Below, piece after piece: positions 41,285-51,998 of a stretch of 64,000 nt of DNA. Both the position numbers and the translations under genes were made by a program. The stretch is from contig JAHFWL010000180.1 in NCBI GenBank assembly GCA_021292165.1, positions 16,001 to 80,000 of the forward strand, in the 5' to 3' direction. The first letter of the stretch is position 1. Each line of letters starts with the position of its first letter. This DNA comes from Shinisaurus crocodilurus. Its lineage: Eukaryota > Chordata > Lepidosauria > Squamata > Shinisauridae. The notes beneath the pieces are model-generated. The model worked only from the letters and a program-made list of their open reading frames with translations, searched no databases and was not told the DNA's origin.

Positions 41285-41560
41285 GTGGCCTTGAACTTGC
41301 CCATCAACAGTTGCACTTCAGCAGTTGGCCTCGAACTTGGCCTTCCGCAGTTGCCCATCAACAGCTGGCCTTGCCCATCAAGGCCATCAACAGTTGCCCA
41401 TCAGCAGTTGGCCTTGCCCAGTTGCCCATCATCAACTGTTGGCCTCGAACTCGTTGTCCTTCAACAGTTGCCCATCAACAGTTGGCCTTGCCCATCAAGG
41501 CCGTCAACAATTGGCTTTGCCCATCAACAGTTGGCCTTGAATTTGCCCATCAACAACTAT
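41285..41560. repeat. minisatellite (GCCCATCAACAGTTGGCCTT)
   Basis: About a dozen irregular units of 18-33 bp built on CATCAACAGTTGGCCTTGCC. The coding-like frame here is repetitive (INSWPCPS) and not a gene. Confidence 0.85.
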
Positions 41561-41579
41561 TGTTAGCACCTGGATGGCA

Positions 41580-42315
41580 GATTGAGCAGCAGGTGCACAG
41601 TTTACCTGCCTGGCCACCATCTTCCCTGTTACGGTGCGATGTCTTGTGTTTCTGTTTAAATTATTCTGATTATTTCTGAAGTTGAATCTACACGTATAAA
41701 TTAGAACATTCGCATTTTATGCAAAGCTGTCTCCTCTTTTGAACCTTTTTTTGGGGGGGGCGATGCATTTCCTCTTTTTTTGGTAATGCGTCAGTGGCTG
41801 GCCTCCGCAATGTGCTGACGAGGAGGAGGAGGTGCCTCTCCTCGATCCCTGCTCAGCCTTATAAAGACAGTACAGAGTAACAGGAAAAGCAGAGCCACGG
41901 AGAGCCAGGCGGGGCAGCCCTGATCTCTCTATTTTTCACCCCATTCCGTACGGCGCTAGACAATTGCCGCACATAAATTTACAGACTCCTCCGTAAAGCA
42001 TGGCCGTAAGGAGGTGTGAAAATTTATTTCCGTGGGTATATTTCCACCTTCCCGAACATCAGCATCGCATGCTCAGGTTGCTTGTCAACAGCGGGGATTC
42101 GAGTTTTGCAACGATGCCATTTTCTTGGTGTGATGCTAAATGTGTAAACCTTGCCGGCTCTTAATGTTCTGGCACGATCGAGTATACTGTTTCATTATAT
42201 TGCCATGTGGTGTGGAAGGTAGGGCGGGGATATGCAGGTGAATGGGTGGGGATATGCAGAAGAATAGGTGGAGCTATGCAAATATGGACCGGCAGTGGTG
42301 TACTGCCATTCTATA
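41580..42315. other. unique stretch, partly CNE-like
   Basis: 41940-42200 is free of repeats and contains GACAATTGCCGCACATAAAT, GAAAATTTATTTCCGTGGG and TTTCATTATATTGCC. No exon recognised. Confidence 0.35.
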
Positions 42316-42318
42316 CAT

Positions 42319-42540
42319 CAGGGGCGTAGAACCTCAGGTCTGGTGGCAGTGTGGTGTAGTGGTTTGAGTGTTGGACTGGGACTCGGGAGATCCGGGTTCT
42401 AGTCCCCACTCGGCCATGAAGCTCACTGGGTGGCTTTGGGCCAGTTGCTGATTCTCAGCCCAACCTACCTCACAGGGTTGTTGTGAGGATAAAGTGGAGA
42501 GGAGGAGGATTATGTAAGCCGCCTTGGGTTCCTTGCAAGA

Positions 42541-42581
<41 letters not shown>

Positions 42582-42897
42582 CCAGGCTGCCTGGAGTCCT
42601 AATCTGCCCCCCCCCCCGTTTCCGCTGACCAACTATAGCTTGGTGGTCTCCTGGCTTTTGCACAGTTCCTCCCCTCTCCCCTTTGAAAATATTGAAGTGC
42701 CTCCCCTAAGGCTGAATTATTGTCAGTAAGAGCATCAGTCTACAGCATGCTGGCATTTTTGGTGTTTTGGCCCCACCCTTCTTGCCTTTGGTCCCACTCC
42801 CTTTGCCTTTGGCCCCGCCCACTGCTGGAATGCACCCCCCGAGGGCTTCTCTGCAATGGAATGTGGCCCTCGGGCTGGAATAGGTTCCGCACCCCTG
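42319..42897. mobile_element. hAT-like element, family E, hosting a Sauria SINE
   Basis: Left end CAGGGGCGTAGAACCT, right end AGGTTCCGCACCCCTG. Flanks CTATACAT and CTGTATGT agree at 5 of 8, all differences being transitions. The interior carries CTTTGGCCCCGCCCACTGCT. Confidence 0.65.
42344..42580 (+). mobile_element. Sauria SINE with (AT)n end
   Basis: GGCAGTGTGGTGTAGTGGTT ... CTTGGGTTCCTTGCAAGAGG. The GGCGGGATATAAAT end is replaced by (AT)n at 42543-42577. Confidence 0.9.
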
Positions 42898-43520
42898 CTG
42901 TATGTGGAGATCCCGCTGGCTCGTCACCACCGATGGCCCTCTCCTCCTGCATGGATGTGTCTACTTCCCCCTCCAAAGGCAACTAAGCCAAATGGCCGAC
43001 ACACAGCATCTTCAGGGGGTGGATTCAACAGAGAACTCAGCCATGCAAAGTCCCTTCCCAAGAGCCGAACTGCCTCTTCGCGGCTCCTTGAATAAGCACG
43101 TTGCTCCGTGGGAACGTTGAGATTTATCGTTCCAGGGGAAATGTTTAGACCAAAGGCTGGATCCGTTGTGTTAATTATGAAAATCGAACGATAATCTATA
43201 TTTAACATCATTTTTTCCTTCTTTTTTTGGTCAAATTTGTGGAAGAATTAGGAGGAGAGACACACGGGGGTGACATCTAGATGGAGAACAAGGTGCAATT
43301 AAAACTCCTGAAATGTACAGGAGACTAATTGGGAAGGGATGACAAATATAGTTATCATTGCCGACTAATTAGCAGGACGGCTTCAGTGTTTCTGTGCTTG
43401 ATTAATCCTGACTATGTGTTAATAAGTTATGGGAGATGGGTTGTAACTTGTGAATATATATACTATTTGCTTTGTTGTCCACCTTAGTGGAATGATGATC
43501 TCCCTGGGCTCGCACACGTG

Positions 43521-43560
<40 letters not shown>

Positions 43561-43690
43561 CGCCTGCCAGCATTTTATAGCTTGCTTTAATGTCCTGCGC
43601 AAAATGTTCTGCTTTTTAAATCCTAGCTGCAGAGGATTCTGGGACAAGCCACCCCTGAAGTCAGCGAGACCATCCTGGTTGTAGCAGACT
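42898..43690. promoter_or_regulatory. unique stretch, candidate conserved non-coding
   Basis: 43090-43440 is repeat-free, with GTGTTAATTATGAAAATCG, GAGACTAATTGGGAAGGG, GCCGACTAATTAGCAGG, CTTGATTAATCCTGAC and GTGTTAATAAGTTATG. The dense ATTA/TAAT content is typical of homeodomain-bound enhancers. (CA)n at 43524-43555. Confidence 0.3.
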
Positions 43691-43696
43691 ATACAG

Positions 43697-43758
43697 CAGT
43701 GTTCTCCAACCTTGGGTCCCCAGATGTTTTTGGCCTACAACTCCCAGCATGCCCCAAC
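43697..43758. mobile_element. hAT MITE family C, half copy
   Basis: CAGTGTTCTCCAACCTTGGG to CTCCCAGCATGCCCCA; the second arm is missing. Confidence 0.85.
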
Positions 43759-43759
43759 A

Positions 43760-44231
43760 ATGGAGCCTTTGTTTTTGCCCACTTAGTTGAGCCAATCAAC
43801 ATTTAAAATAAGAATTGGTTCCCCCAATAAGGCAATTCCGATCTCACAGTAGGGAGAAAAATGATATTAGTTTTCCCCTCCATCGTTCAAGGTGCGGAAA
43901 CATGCCAAAATACCCCGTAACCCAACTTGTAACACTAGATCAACTCAGCTGACACATCCTTTGTGTCTGGAGATTTACGCCTTTATCTTTTTGCATTGAA
44001 AGGTAAGACTAATAGTAAAATGTTAATGCCGTATTCTGGGTAATGCCGTACATAAACGAATGACATCACACGGGGACGCAGATAAATCACCACAGCAGTT
44101 CAGAAAGTAATTGGTTGCAGACTGAATAATGCACAGGTTCGACAAACCGGGGAACCAGTGTGTACTTTGGTTTCTTTTGGAGCGGGGAGGGAGAGAGAGT
44201 TTTCTAGTCCACCTCGTTTTCAGCTTGTAGC
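43760..44231. other. unique stretch, nothing recognised
   Basis: Balanced composition; no repeat or coding signal. Confidence 0.4.
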
Positions 44232-44239
44232 AGTAGGAT

Positions 44240-44325
44240 CAGAGGCCGTGCTAGGTGCTGAAAAGATCCAGGGGCTCAAGCCCACAGGACAAAAAAGAAT
44301 GCACAGATTTGCAAATGCTGTGAAG

Positions 44326-44368
<43 letters not shown>

Positions 44369-44674
44369 CTTTAAAGAACCCTGTCTCTTAAGGGCACCCC
44401 TATTGGTAAAAAGGGATGTATGGACAGGGAAGAGGTGGGCATTTGATTTCAGAAAAAATCCTCAGGCGGAAAGATTCTGGTGGGGGCAGCAGGAGGTGAA
44501 GCACATGTGGGCAAAAAGCCAGCTCATCCAGAGGGATCGGATGCAACAGAGATCCTCAGGGCCCCTGCACCTTTCTTTCAGAAAGTGCCCATGGACAGCA
44601 GGGTGGTGGGGCAGAGCCCCCCCCAGAGATTCGGTGCTCCAGTCCTAGTGAACAGTCCTCTAACACTGCCTCCG
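44240..44674. mobile_element. hAT MITE, family B
   Basis: CAGAGGCCGTGCTAGGTGCT to CTAACACTGCCTCCG, flanked by AGTAGGAT and ACTAGGAT (7 of 8). (CT)n at 44329-44360 is internal at the same place as in the 14.2-kb copy. Confidence 0.92.
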
Positions 44675-45079
44675 ACTAGGATGTTTGACACCTGCGACAT
44701 TTTTACAGAAATCAACATTTCTTTTTGCAAGAAATCTCGTCATGAGCAATCTACGTGACTACGGGCCGATCACTGTTCTACCACCCCTAGATGTGGTGGT
44801 GCTGGGGCCACCGAACCAGGGACCGCCGCCTTGCATGCAAAGTCAGTGTGTTGCCACCGTGCAACGACCCCCTTCCCCAATGCATTTCTGAACTCTCCCT
44901 GTTTCTACCGGCTGTTGATTGCCGTCCTCTGTTCCTTTTTGCTAGCTGAGTACCTGTGCGCTTTTAAAAGTGTGCAGGCAGATGTGTGATGTCTTGCAGT
45001 TAAGGGTGGATGAATCTTCCATTTCAGTTTCTATTTCTAATTTTTCCAATGTTGAATTTGCCTCCGCTGATGGGAATTG

Positions 45080-45290
45080 TAGTCCTGGTGGCTCTAAGGT
45101 CGGTGGGTTGGGATGTATCCACTCTGGGTCTTAGCCTGAACTTTAAAGGAGCTGCCCGTGGTGTGAATCCCAATCCCTGGCCCCGGAAAGCACATTCAGC
45201 ACCACAGACAGCTCCTTAAAGGTTCCGGCTAAGACCCAGAGTGGATACATCCCAACCCGCCGACACTGGAACCACCAGCCTCCACTGGTT
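45080..45290. mobile_element. family P MITE, cluster copy 1
   Basis: GGTGGCTCTAAGGTCGGTGG to CCGACACTGGAACCACCAGC. Long paired arms. Confidence 0.85.
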
Positions 45291-45309
45291 TTGGACTACA
45301 ACTCCCATC

Positions 45310-45502
45310 AGTGGAGGCTGGGGGGGGGTTCAAGGTCAGTGGGGGTGGTGTATCCACTCCGGGTTTCAGCCTGAACTTCAAAGAAGCTATCCATGGTGCC
45401 CCAAACCAGGCCCAGCACCACGGATAACTCCTTTAAAGTTCAGGCTGAAACCTGGACTGGATACACCGCCCCTACTGGCATCGGAGCCACCAGCCTCCAT
45501 TG
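45310..45502. mobile_element. family P MITE, cluster copy 2
   Basis: AGTGGAGGCTGGGGGGG, GTGGTGTATCCACTCCGGGT to CATCGGAGCCACCAGCCTCC. Confidence 0.85.
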
Positions 45503-45562
45503 GCCTCAGGTGGCAAAATGCCTCGGGCCCACCCCGCACCTCGCTCTGCCTGGTGGTAGGAC

Positions 45563-45772
45563 GAGGGGAGGCCGGCCACTCCTATTTCGGCGGGGCTCCT
45601 TTTCCGTTGCAGGTTTCATTTGGAGCTTCGAAAGAGCTCTCCATGGTGGTGAACGTGCTTTTGGGGGGGACAGAGTCCCGGGCACCACGGGGGCCGCTCC
45701 CACGAAGCTCCAAATAAAACCTGCTATGGAAAAGGAGCCCCACCGAAATAGCCGTCAGTCACCCGCCTCCCC
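45563..45772. mobile_element. family P MITE, cluster copy 3
   Basis: GAGGGGAGGCCGGCCACTCC to CAGTCACCCGCCTCCCCTG. Flanks GGTAGGAC and GGAAGGAT agree at 6 of 8. It belongs to the CCTTATCCATTGCAG subtype, unlike copies 1-2 (GTATCCACTCCGGG subtype). Confidence 0.85.
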
Positions 45773-45892
45773 TGGGAAGGATCAGCCCTGGTTCACAGAG
45801 ACTGGCTTTGAGGCCTCTCTCTCTTTTCCACCATTTTTTTTAAAGGTTACTTGAGCACAGCTCTGGATTTTTTATTTTTTTTCTTTAAAAGC

Positions 45893-46480
45893 CAGGGATG
45901 GGGACTCGGACTCCAGGACTCGACTCGTGAGTCGTACTGAGTCCCCCCTCTGACTCGAGTCAGACTTGAGTCCCAGTATTTTTAATGGGACTCGAGACTC
46001 GACTCGGGACTCGAGACCAAGGACTCGTGTTCCAAAATCGTGTTCCTCAAATGCAACATGGATAGGTTTTAGGAAGTACAGCAAGTTTCTTTTTAAAAAT
46101 CATTTCCCTAAAATGCAACCTTTCAGACATTTTGGGTTTGGCTGCCTCTGCCTGCCTGCTTTGGGGTTCCCTGCCTCCTCTGCCTGCCTGGTTATTTTGG
46201 GTTTGTCTGCCTGGTCTGTTCTTGCCCAAATCAGTGGCAGAGTTTTGAAATGAAAAGGCACACTTGTGCCTAGAATTTATTGAAGTCACACATCTGAAGT
46301 AGCCTTATTTTGTTGGGGGGAAAACCCATGGATTTTAATAGGGACTCGTGGAGTCAGCTTTGGGAGTGACTTGTGACTTGTGAGTCCCCATTTTGGACCA
46401 AGGACTCGGACTCGAGACTCGGGTCCAAAGACTCGTGGCTCGACTCGTGACTCGAAACCAAGGACTCTTCAACATCCCTG
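45893..46480. mobile_element. hAT element, family A, short copy
   Basis: Inverted relative to 14.7 kb: CAGGGATGGGGACTCGGACT to AAGGACTCTTCAACATCCCTG. Perfect duplication TTAAAAGC (45885-45892, 46481-46488). Both termini carry GACTC/GAGTC arrays. The transposase relic and the internal extra terminus are deleted. Confidence 0.93.
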
Positions 46481-46489
46481 TTAAAAGCG

Positions 46490-47590
46490 GAGGGGAAGCA
46501 CACAGGTTTGTGCATGTGAGGCAACTGTGTGCGTGTGCGTAGTTTTAAAAACTTGAAATTCTATTTGTGGAAATAGGCATTTTGAGCCTCCACACCCTAC
46601 ACACACACACACACACACACCACTTCTCCTGCCTTTCCCCCCCCCCAGCGAGGGCGAGCAAATGCGTCTGTCAGCACGAATGCCCCCCGTTTCCCTCAGA
46701 AACAATTCCACCCCTTGGCAAGCGAGCGGAGCCATTATATAGACACAGCCGTGCGCGCGGGAGGGCCGACGTCGCCCCGTCGCCATGGAAACGCCGGCCC
46801 GGGCCCGGGTGCCGCTTTCCCGCGCGCGGAGAAGTCCTGTTGACCTCACTTAGAATTATTAGCTTTAGCCAAATAAAATAATTTGTATTAATAAAAGAGG
46901 CCATTTTCTCTCGGCTCCCTAAGCGCGCCTTCCCCAGAAGGCAGAGTGACTCCTTAATTACACTTTTAACGGCACGGTGATTAATGTTCAATATGCGATA
47001 CCCCGTTTAAATAAGTCACTTATTAACACCTTTAATATGTTTTAATTCTCTGCGCCGCCCCCCCCTTCCAGACACACGCGCTTTCGCTGTCAAATTAGCA
47101 GGCCGGCTTATGGACGGTGGTGGGGTCCCGATGATTTGCCACGGATGGATATTGCTCGGTACGGAGCACTAGATGGTGCTCTTATATTAGGCAATATCTT
47201 CAGCGTGCTCCGAGGAGGAGGGCGGCCAACGCTTGTTTTCCACGATGCGGGATGGGTTAAGAAGGGAATATTCTCTGCTTTTTAATCTCAGGAGGCAGAG
47301 GTGGGGAAATGGGCTTAAACTAGAGATGACAAAAATTGGTCGTCGTCCGTCCGTCCCCCGCCACATTCTCAGGATTCTCCTCTGTGAATATTCACCGGAA
47401 TGTTCTTTGAATATTCAAATATTCACTGCATACTTTTGATATCTGTATTTGACATCTGATCATATTTGGATTTCAATTTTTGAGGGCTTGACAGTTTGAC
47501 AGGTCACGGGGACGGCGTGTTCGAGGCCTGCCAGATGGGAAACGGCCAAGAGCTGCCAACAAGTCGAAAGCATTTGAACACTTATGTAGA
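46490..47590. promoter_or_regulatory. unique block, strongest CNE-like candidate
   Basis: 46830-47060 is repeat-free and holds CACTTAGAATTATTAGC, AAATAATTTGTATTAATAAA, CTTAATTACACTTTTAACGG, GTGATTAATGTTCAATATGC and ACTTATTAACACCTTTAATA. A short CpG-rich stretch (46745-46840) lies directly upstream. 47327-47480 resembles a decayed element with GAATATTCAAATATTCAC. (CA)n at 46600-46620. Confidence 0.35.
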
Positions 47591-47603
47591 ATTTTGCTTG
47601 CTT

Positions 47604-47604
<1 letters not shown>

Positions 47605-47651
<47 letters not shown>

Positions 47652-47656
47652 CCTCC
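47605..47656. repeat. (CT)n microsatellite
   Basis: About 22 CT units; an (ATT)n tract follows at 47760-47798. Confidence 0.95.
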
Positions 47657-47757
47657 TCAGAACTCCAAGTTTAAAGGTTTGGGTTTAAAATTTGAGATTT
47701 TGGCCAACTGTATTTGTTAATACTCATTTTCGGCCCTGACTCCTCCTCCTCTTCCTC

Positions 47758-47799
<42 letters not shown>

Positions 47800-47905
47800 A
47801 ATAGCTCCTATTAAATATCGCTCGTCGGCTCACGTTTGGGTATTCAGACTTTTGCCATGAGAACTATGCACTCCAATGTACAGCGCCTAGGACAAAGACA
47901 TGTTC

Positions 47906-47988
47906 ATAAGAACAATCTTGTTGGATCAGGCCAAAGGTCTAGCTTCCATCCCCACAATGGCCAACCAGATGCCCATGGGAAACTCAGT
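47906..47988 (-). mobile_element. CR1-b 3' UTR fragment
   Basis: ATAAGAACAATCTTGTTGGA, ATGGCCAACCAGATGCCCAT. Confidence 0.75.
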
Positions 47989-48044
47989 ATTAGTTTAAAA
48001 CCCATCGCAGGCAAAAAGCCTGGTTCAAAAAACCCAGCCCTGGC

Positions 48045-48213
48045 AGGTGGCTCTGATGGTGGTGGGGAGGTGTATCCACTCCGGGTTTCAGTCTGAACTT
48101 TAAAGGAGATGTCCGTGGTGTTGAACCTAGTTTGGGGAAATGGCTCAGCACCATGGATAGCTCCTTAAAAGTTCAGGCTGAAACCCAGAATGGATACACC
48201 GCCCCAGCGTCCA
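48045..48213. mobile_element. family P MITE
   Basis: GGCAGGTGGCTCTGATGGTG, GTATCCACTCCGGGTTTCAG to AATGGATACACCGCCCCAGC. Confidence 0.8.
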
Positions 48214-48409
48214 TTGGGGAAAACAACAACAACCCTATAAATTGTCCCTAAAGTGCAACATCCCAGTGTTGAAAACAAACTTAGTCACACACACAGATAT
48301 TTATATCCCCCCCCCAGATGCCTTTTTAATATATAGATGAAGGAAAAATCAATAGGGAATAATGCTTTTCTTTTAAAATTGTACAACTGTATAACTATTT
48401 GTACAAATA

Positions 48410-48905
48410 ACATTTGTACAAATAGTACAAATGGTGCTAACATTTAAAGCCCTAAACGGCTTGGGACCAGGGTATATGAAGGATCGTCTCCTCCCATATG
48501 TACCTGCCCGGACACTAAGATCTTCCTCAGCGGTCCTTCTCCGAGAGCCCCTGCCAAAGGAAGTGAGGCAGGTGGCTACTAGGAGGAGGGTCTTTTCTGC
48601 TGTGGCACCCCAGTTATGGAATGAGCTCCCCAAAGAGGTTCGCCTGGCGCCTACTTTGTATTCTTTCCAGCGCCAGGTGAAGACCTTTCTGTTCTCCCAG
48701 GCATTTTAATCATTTTAATCTTGTAATGGTTTTTAATTCTGTTATTGTAACTGCTGCTGCTAGCTCTGCTGTTTGTTTTTAATCTGTGGTTTAAAATTTT
48801 ATATTTTATATTGTATTTTATGATTTTAACTGTTGTAAACCGCCCAGAGAGCTTTGGCTATTGGGCGGTATAAAAATGTATTAAATAAATAAATAAAATA
48901 AATAA
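48410..48905 (+). mobile_element. L2 LINE 3' end, open C-terminal tail
   Basis: An open frame (48431-48709) carries the L2/Maui C-terminus: LTFKALNGLGPGYMKDRLLP, ARTLRSSSAVLLREPLPKE, FSAVAPQLWNELPKEVRLAP, QRQVKTFLFSQAF, then a stop. The AT-rich 3' UTR ends ACCGCCCAGAGAGCTTTGGC ... AAATAAATAAATAAA. Intact over 90 residues, so probably a fairly young copy. It lacks the reverse transcriptase core. Confidence 0.93.
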
Positions 48906-51108
48906 TACACCCTAGTTATCAGAATAGCATTTGGTGTGGTGTGTGGTGGAAGATATTTCATGGCTGTTATAAAAACTTGCTTTGTTTCCTTCAAAATTTC
49001 TCAGATATTCCCCTCGCTTTGGCAACCACTGGATTCTCATTGAACCTGTGCTGTTGGAGAAATTTCACATCTGCCAGCAAAACCCAGGGCTGAAGGCACC
49101 ACCCCACTCTGCTTCAGCAAGGTTGACGCATCATATACAGCCTTCAGAGTACAGCCTTGGCCCGAGGGCCAGATTCAGCACTGGGGCCTCCAGTGGCTGA
49201 CCCCTAATTTGTAATGTGAAGTAATGACATCCGAGCTGTGCCTGTTTCCATGCCCCAAAATTGCCTCACTATTTTCCCAGGAGAATTCAAACTCTTTTTT
49301 CAAAAAAGGAAGGACGGAAGAAATAATCAAATTAAATATGTATCTCTGCGGAGTGGCGCTTTATACTCTAGGTTTTGCAAAATTGTGGAATCCTCCTCCT
49401 CCTCCTCCTCCTCCTCCTCCTCCTCCACAAGAAGTTGGGCTGGAAGGAAAAAGAGGTCTGGCCATGTGAGGGGGACACAGCCTTGTCATATAGAAAGCTT
49501 TTGGTTGTGCTCTTCTATGAAGAGAGAGAGATGCCTCTACAGAGCCCAGAATCTGTACCGCTCAAGCATTAGTGTATTTTGTAAGCACTGCCTGCAGGTT
49601 TCAGTATCGTCAAGAGGACTAGATGCTTAAAATAAAAGGATAGTTCACAGAGTTTTGCAGCAAATAGCGAGGTTTTCTATGAAATCTTGCTTCCAAACAG
49701 AAATGAAAGAGGCTGAAGAAAAGCAGTCTTACCAGGTTTTGTCTCCCCGTGGCCTCCTCTGAGAGCCTTTCCCAGTTGTTAAGATCTTCCACTTGGAGAA
49801 GATTCTTTGGTGGGGGTTTTCTGCTGTCATACTTTAAGGATCTATCTATCTTTCTATCTATCTATCTATCTATATCTCAATATATATCATAGTGAACTCC
49901 TATTAAGCTAGAAAAACCAGGGATTTGGCGGAATGGGGCCAGGACCATTCTCTTCCGAGAAACACTTCAAGAACCCACACAAACAAGTAAATTGGTTTGG
50001 TTTCTTTTCTTCTTCATCCCTTCTTCATTCCACAGAAAATTATGAAGCTGTGCTCCATATAATAGAGTTATTTAAGTTGGTCTGAAGAGGTAGAAATGGT
50101 AAGCATAATTATGGTCATTTCTTATACCACTTGAGGCAGAAAAAAAATGCACAGGGTGCATAAGGGCTTTCAGAAATGCCTGTGGGCGCTTTCTCGTTTT
50201 CTCCCCGTAACTGTAGCCACCATTAAAAATTTTTTTTTTTAAAAAAAATAATAAAGTAAAAAATAAAATAAAATTTATCTATCCAATTTCTCCTAAGACA
50301 GGAGCAAGTTACAGGGCCTTCAGAGTGGGACTCTATAGGGAGCCACAGAAATAATTGTTTTATTTCATTAGCAAACTGTTTACCTCTCTCGGTTTAATCG
50401 CTTCGGAACGTAGGAGGGGGAAAAACATTTCAGATATGCCTTTTTGCTTTCTCGGTAGGCAATTCTGAGCACCTTCTCTCTCTCTCTCTCTCTCCCTCTC
50501 TCTCTCTCTTTCTCTCTCCCCCCCCCCCTCTGCCCTTCTTTGCCATTATTCACTGCTTTAATGTAGGTTCAACCCGACATCACAAACATTTCTGCTCATG
50601 GCTGTGATTCATTATTTCTCATGATGGGTTGAAAAAATTAAAAGTCATTTGAAAGTATTGCCGAGAACGTCACAGGGGGGGAAAAAAATTAGGGTACCTG
50701 GCGATTGCTTTTGCCTAGCAATATTTTATTAGCGTTTTTAAGTCGCACCAATATTAATTTGATGGAATGGTTATCCTTTCCCAGTATTGTTAGCTTAGTA
50801 ACAGTACTGGAAAGGGATTTCCAAGCTCTCCTTTTTTTCCCTTCGCATCCATCCTGTCGAGCTTCCAGTGCAAACCCACACGTGTTTACCTAGAAGTAAA
50901 TCCCACTGTGTTCTATGGGGCTTACTCCCAGGTTAGAGTGCGCAGCCGGAGCGTTTAAAACCATTGATTTATTTAGAGGGAAAACACTTTTGGTTTCCAT
51001 GTTAATTCCACGCAAGCAAATCAACCTTAGATTGTAATTCTGTCCTTAGCACAGCTGATGGAGCATAATAAACGGTGAATAGCCATAGCCGAATTTTCTA
51101 TCCATTTT
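48906..51108. other. long unique stretch with microsatellites
   Basis: (TCC)n 49387-49426, (TATC)n 49846-49875, A/T runs 50225-50275, (CT)n 50472-50520. 50876-50946 matches the GCAATCCTATGCA-type repeat (AGAAGTAAATCCCACTGTG, GGGGCTTACTCCCAGG). 130-codon frames here are Ser- or Leu-rich microsatellite artefacts. No exon recognised. Confidence 0.5.
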
Positions 51109-51113
51109 ACACA

Positions 51114-51310
51114 GGGGAGGAGCCATGGCTCAGCGACAAAGCCCCGGCTTGGCACGCAGGTGGTCCCCGGTTCGATCCCCGGCATCTCCAGGTAGGGCTG
51201 GGAAAGGCTCCTGCCTGAAACGCTGGAGAACCTCTGCTGCTGCCGGTCAGTGTCTGCAACACTGGGTTAGATGGACCCAGGGTCTGACTCGGTATAAGGT
51301 GACTTAATAC
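51114..51310 (+). mobile_element. tRNA-type SINE with CR1-b-like tail, full length
   Basis: A box GCCATGGCTCAGCGACAAAG, B box GGTTCGATCCCC (consensus GGTTCGANNCC), body GCTCCTGCCTGAAACGCTGG. The tail GGGTTAGATGGACCCAGGGT...GTGACTTAATA parallels the CR1-b terminus GGACTAGATGGACC...GGTCTGATCC. Confidence 0.88.
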
Positions 51311-51363
51311 GCGATGCTAGTAAAATGGCTTTGAAATGTTCCTCAGCCCTGCAGCGCCATATT

Positions 51364-51802
51364 CAGGGGCGGTGCTGGGTATTGAAAGGTTCCCAGGCTC
51401 AGGCCCACAGGGGGAAAAAAAAATTGCACATATTTGCATATGCTAGCTTACAGATGCTCTAAAGTCTGAAAAGGACCCTGTCTCCTAAGGACACCCCTAT
51501 ATGTAAAAAAGGATCTATGGACGGGGGAGAGGAGGGCATGTGATTTCAGAAAGAAACTTCAGGCGGAAAAATTCAGAAGGGGGCAGCAGGAGGTGAAGCA
51601 CCTGTGGGCCAAATGCCAGCTCATCCGGGCGGGGGGGGGGGATCAGATGCAACAGAGATCCTCAGGGCCCCTGCGCCTTTCTTTCAGCAAGTGCCCCTGG
51701 ACAGCAGGGTGGTGGGGCAGAGGGCCTCGCCGAGATTCGGGGCTCCAGATGAAAGATTTTGGGCTCCAGTCCTAGTGGGCCGCCCCCCTAAAACTGCCTC
51801 TG
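51364..51802. mobile_element. hAT MITE, family B
   Basis: CAGGGGCGGTGCTGGGTATT to CCCTAAAACTGCCTCTG with perfect duplication GCCATATT (51356-51363, 51803-51810). Confidence 0.95.
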
Positions 51803-51998
51803 GCCATATTCATTCTTGATTATTTGTCCCCAGTATGGGCCCTCTTTGTCCCTTTCTTTAGTGGTGTCCAGGCACCTCCAATAAGATGCAGTCTCCTGAC
51901 CTGCCTTGAATGTTCAGCTTTGATTTTAACCCAGGGACTCTCTAACCCCTTTTCTTTGGAGATGCAGTACAAGAAAACGCATGCCATTAATTTACCGA

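Noticed and set aside
51114..51310. tRNA gene
   Set aside because: A and B boxes are present, but no cloverleaf can be completed and the sequence continues into a SINE body and LINE-like tail.
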